Source: Candidatus Elulimicrobium sp. (GTDB lineage Bacteria; Patescibacteriota; Minisyncoccia; Moranbacterales; UBA9337). Taken from it: DNA of 8,459 bases. The DNA is taken from assembly GCA_020722485.1 (NCBI GenBank), contig DYKS01000027.1:1-8459 (forward strand), written 5' to 3'. This document shows, in pieces, positions 6,803 to 8,459 of this stretch. The position numbers were made by a program, and so were the translations under genes. How positions within the stretch are numbered: position 1 is the first letter of the stretch; every line of letters starts with the position of its first letter. The notes beneath the pieces were generated by a model. It had not been told where the DNA came from. It saw nothing but the letters and a program-made list of their open reading frames with translations, and made no database searches.

Positions 6803-6889
6803 TCTTGCCAACCAAGCCCAAGGAATTGATAATATTTTACTAAAATCGCTAAAGCGCTTGAAGTAGGTGTTGATGATTTAATCAAATAA
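6803..6889 (+). pseudogene. 3' remnant of an XRE-type helix-turn-helix regulator
   Basis: The last codons before the TAA at 6887-6889 read KIAKALEVGVDDLIK, a typical C-terminal helix pattern of small XRE/Cro-like regulators. Upstream, the matching frame is offset by one base: the frame from 6801 reads ALANQAQGIDNILLK. The two join well if one A is restored in the run at 6842-6845, so the gene carries a one-base deletion there. Fewer than 30 codons remain and the DNA-binding half is gone, replaced by the tRNA fragment. The stop lies 4 bp before the hsdM start, as expected for a former regulator cotranscribed with hsdM. It is probably non-functional. The assignment rests on a short pattern. Confidence 0.6.
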
Positions 6890-6893
6890 AAAT

Positions 6894-8444
6894 ATGGCAA
6901 AAAATAACTCACAAAAAATAGAGCAATTTGAGAAAACGCTTTTTAAAGCGGCGGACAAACTTCGCAAAAATATGGATGCCGCTGAATACAAGCATATTGT
7001 ACTTGGTCTTATATTTTTGAAATACATTTCGGATTCTTTCGAAGAACTGTACACAAAAATAAAAGACGGTAAGGGCGATTTTTCCGGAGCCAATCCGGAA
7101 GATCCGGACGAATATCGTGCTGAAAATGTTTTTTTTGTTCCTCAAATCGCGCGGTGGTCTTATCTCCATTCACGGGCAAAACTACCGTCTATTGGCAAAG
7201 ATATTGATGATGCAATGGAAGCGATTGAAAAAGAAAATACCACGCTCAAAGGAATTTTGCCGAAAGTGTATGCCCGCCCGAATTTGGACAAAGCCGCGCT
7301 CGGCGGACTGATTGATTTAATCGGCAATATTGCGCTTGGAAACGAAGCGGCAAAATCAAAAGACTTGCTCGGCAGAGTATATGAATATTTTCTTGGTGAA
7401 TTTGCCAATGCTGAAGGCAAAAAAGGCGGACAATTTTATACGCCAAAATCAATTGTGAGATTGATGGTGGAAATGATAGAGCCATACAAGGGCAGAGTAT
7501 TTGATCCGGCTTGCGGAAGCGGTGGAATGTTTATTATGAGCGAAAAATTTATAGAAAGCCACCAAGGGAACATTGATGATATTTCCATTTACGGACAAGA
7601 AAGCAATCAAACAACTTACCGCTTGTGTCGGATGAATTTGGCTATTCGCGGAATTGATGGCAGTCAGGTGAAATGGAACACCGAGGGCTCATTTTTGAAC
7701 GACTTACACAAAGACCTCAAGGCAGATTTTGTTCTTGCTAACCCACCATTTAATGATAGCGATTGGTCAGGGCAACTTTTGCAAAACGATCCGCGTTGGC
7801 AATATGGTACACCTCCGGCAAGCAACGCCAATTATGCTTGGCTTCAGCATATGATTTATCACCTCTCGCCTAAAGGGGTGATGGCGTGTGTTTTGGCTAA
7901 TGGCTCTCTTTCTTCACAAACAAACAAGGAGGGTGAAATCAGAAAATCACTTGTTAAAAATGATCTGGTTGATTGCATCGTCGCGCTTCCAAAACAGCTT
8001 TTCTATAACACTAGCATTCCGGCGTGCATTTGGTTTATTTCTCGCAAACGCGCTGGCAATGGTGATCGCAAGCGCACCGGAGAAATTCTGTTTATTGACG
8101 CTTCGGAAATCGGATTTATGGCGGATCGCACCCACCGAGAATTTACAGAAGAAGACATCGCTAAAATTGCCAATACCTATCACGAGTGGCGAAAGCGAGA
8201 TGGAAAATATGACGACATTAAAGGTTTTTGCAAGTCGGCAAACCTTGAAGAAATTGCCAAGCATAATTTTGTTCTGACTCCGGGGCGATATGTGGGGATT
8301 AAAGACGAAGAAGATGACGGCATCCCGTTTGCAGACAAAATTGCGGAATTGACCAGTAAACTGTCCGAGCAAATGAAGGAAGAAAAAAGATTGGACGAGG
8401 AAATAAAAAAACAACTCAAAAATATTGGGTTTCATTTGGAATAA
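6894..8444 (+). CDS. hsdM: type I restriction-modification system DNA methyltransferase subunit HsdM
   Basis: HsdM transfers a methyl group from S-adenosylmethionine to N6 of adenine. It does so in complex with the specificity subunit HsdS, and with HsdR forms the restriction enzyme. The 516-residue product is near the usual length (529 in E. coli). Residues 8-150 match the HsdM N-terminal helical domain (QFEKTLFKAADKLR, AEYKHIVLGLIFLKYIS). The methyltransferase domain shows QFYTP at 180-184, SAM-binding motif I FDPACGSGGMF at 203-213 and catalytic motif IV NPPF at 283-286. The last 40 residues are rich in Lys and Glu and probably form a coiled coil. All key motifs are intact. The ATG has no Shine-Dalgarno sequence. 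By eye the gene is somewhat richer in G+C than rel or pgi (not computed in full), and it lies beside a tRNA gene, so horizontal acquisition is likely. A further start codon follows 2 bp after its stop. Confidence 0.96.
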   Translation: MAKNNSQKIEQFEKTLFKAADKLRKNMDAAEYKHIVLGLIFLKYISDSFEELYTKIKDGKGDFSGANPEDPDEYRAENVFFVPQIARWSYLHSRAKLPSIGKDIDDAMEAIEKENTTLKGILPKVYARPNLDKAALGGLIDLIGNIALGNEAAKSKDLLGRVYEYFLGEFANAEGKKGGQFYTPKSIVRLMVEMIEPYKGRVFDPACGSGGMFIMSEKFIESHQGNIDDISIYGQESNQTTYRLCRMNLAIRGIDGSQVKWNTEGSFLNDLHKDLKADFVLANPPFNDSDWSGQLLQNDPRWQYGTPPASNANYAWLQHMIYHLSPKGVMACVLANGSLSSQTNKEGEIRKSLVKNDLVDCIVALPKQLFYNTSIPACIWFISRKRAGNGDRKRTGEILFIDASEIGFMADRTHREFTEEDIAKIANTYHEWRKRDGKYDDIKGFCKSANLEEIAKHNFVLTPGRYVGIKDEEDDGIPFADKIAELTSKLSEQMKEEKRLDEEIKKQLKNIGFHLE

Positions 8445-8446
8445 CT

Positions 8447-8459
8447 ATGGCAGATCAAA
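8447..8459 (+). CDS. start of a downstream gene, cut by the window end
   Basis: An ATG two bases after the hsdM stop opens a frame reading M-A-D-Q before the sequence ends. The tight spacing fits the next gene of the same operon, where hsdS is the usual candidate. Four residues cannot identify it. Confidence 0.4.

Noticed and set aside
6576..6821. Minus-strand 81-codon reading frame with an internally repeated peptide (GPFNHSGNPPLIFNLCFLIY twice)
   Set aside because: It is the antisense of the tRNA-Ser gene and the duplicated tRNA fragment. The peptide repeat only reflects the 64-bp DNA repeat. Peptides of this kind (ECRIRTCD) are well-known artefacts of translating tRNA genes.
6703..6893. 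A classic attL/attR site for an integrase at tRNA-Ser
   Set aside because: A standard site would repeat the 3' end of the tRNA. No second copy of the T arm or 3' acceptor strand is present in the window, and no integrase gene is seen.
7947..8435. 162-codon minus-strand reading frame inside hsdM
   Set aside because: It lies wholly within the intact hsdM gene on the other strand, has no recognisable motif, and reads as low-complexity Phe/Leu-rich translation. It is a shadow frame.

Overview
The window looks like a chromosomal segment of a small-genome, AT-leaning bacterium, most plausibly a member of the Patescibacteria (candidate phyla radiation, Parcubacteria-like). That placement is inference. 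It rests on very short intergenic gaps, start codons without Shine-Dalgarno sequences, a stringent-response enzyme that stops just after its TGS domain, and general protein character. TGA is used as a stop in the rel and pgi genes, so the code is standard, which argues against the TGA-recoding Gracilibacteria/Absconditabacteria.

Layout. Positions 1-60 carry a palindromic REP-like repeat that may also terminate the first gene. A minus-strand (p)ppGpp synthetase/hydrolase (rel, 126-1622) is divergent from plus-strand glucose-6-phosphate isomerase (pgi, 1771-3084); a good promoter for rel lies between them. pgi converges, with a 10-bp gap, on minus-strand topoisomerase I (topA, 3095-5314). Upstream of topA on the same strand is dprA (5437-6516), giving the dprA-topA neighbourhood common in bacteria. 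These are core functions: stringent response, glycolysis, DNA supercoiling, and processing of incoming single-stranded DNA.

From about 6580 the character changes. An intact tRNA-Ser(CGA) gene (6613-6702) is followed 159 bp later by an exact 64-bp copy of its leader and first 31 nucleotides. This copy breaks off inside the anticodon stem and is joined directly to the frameshifted 3' end of an XRE-type regulator gene. Four bases later comes hsdM (6894-8444), the methyltransferase subunit of a type I restriction-modification system. A further reading frame begins at 8447 and runs off the window, probably the next gene of that operon.

I see no clearly undescribed system. The most informative part is the junction at 6580-6893. 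It records a duplication of the tRNA-Ser locus, truncation of the second copy, and loss of most of a regulator gene beside a restriction-modification operon. It looks like the left boundary of an accessory or defence island next to a tRNA gene. It may also have given hsdM a chimeric leader containing half a tRNA.
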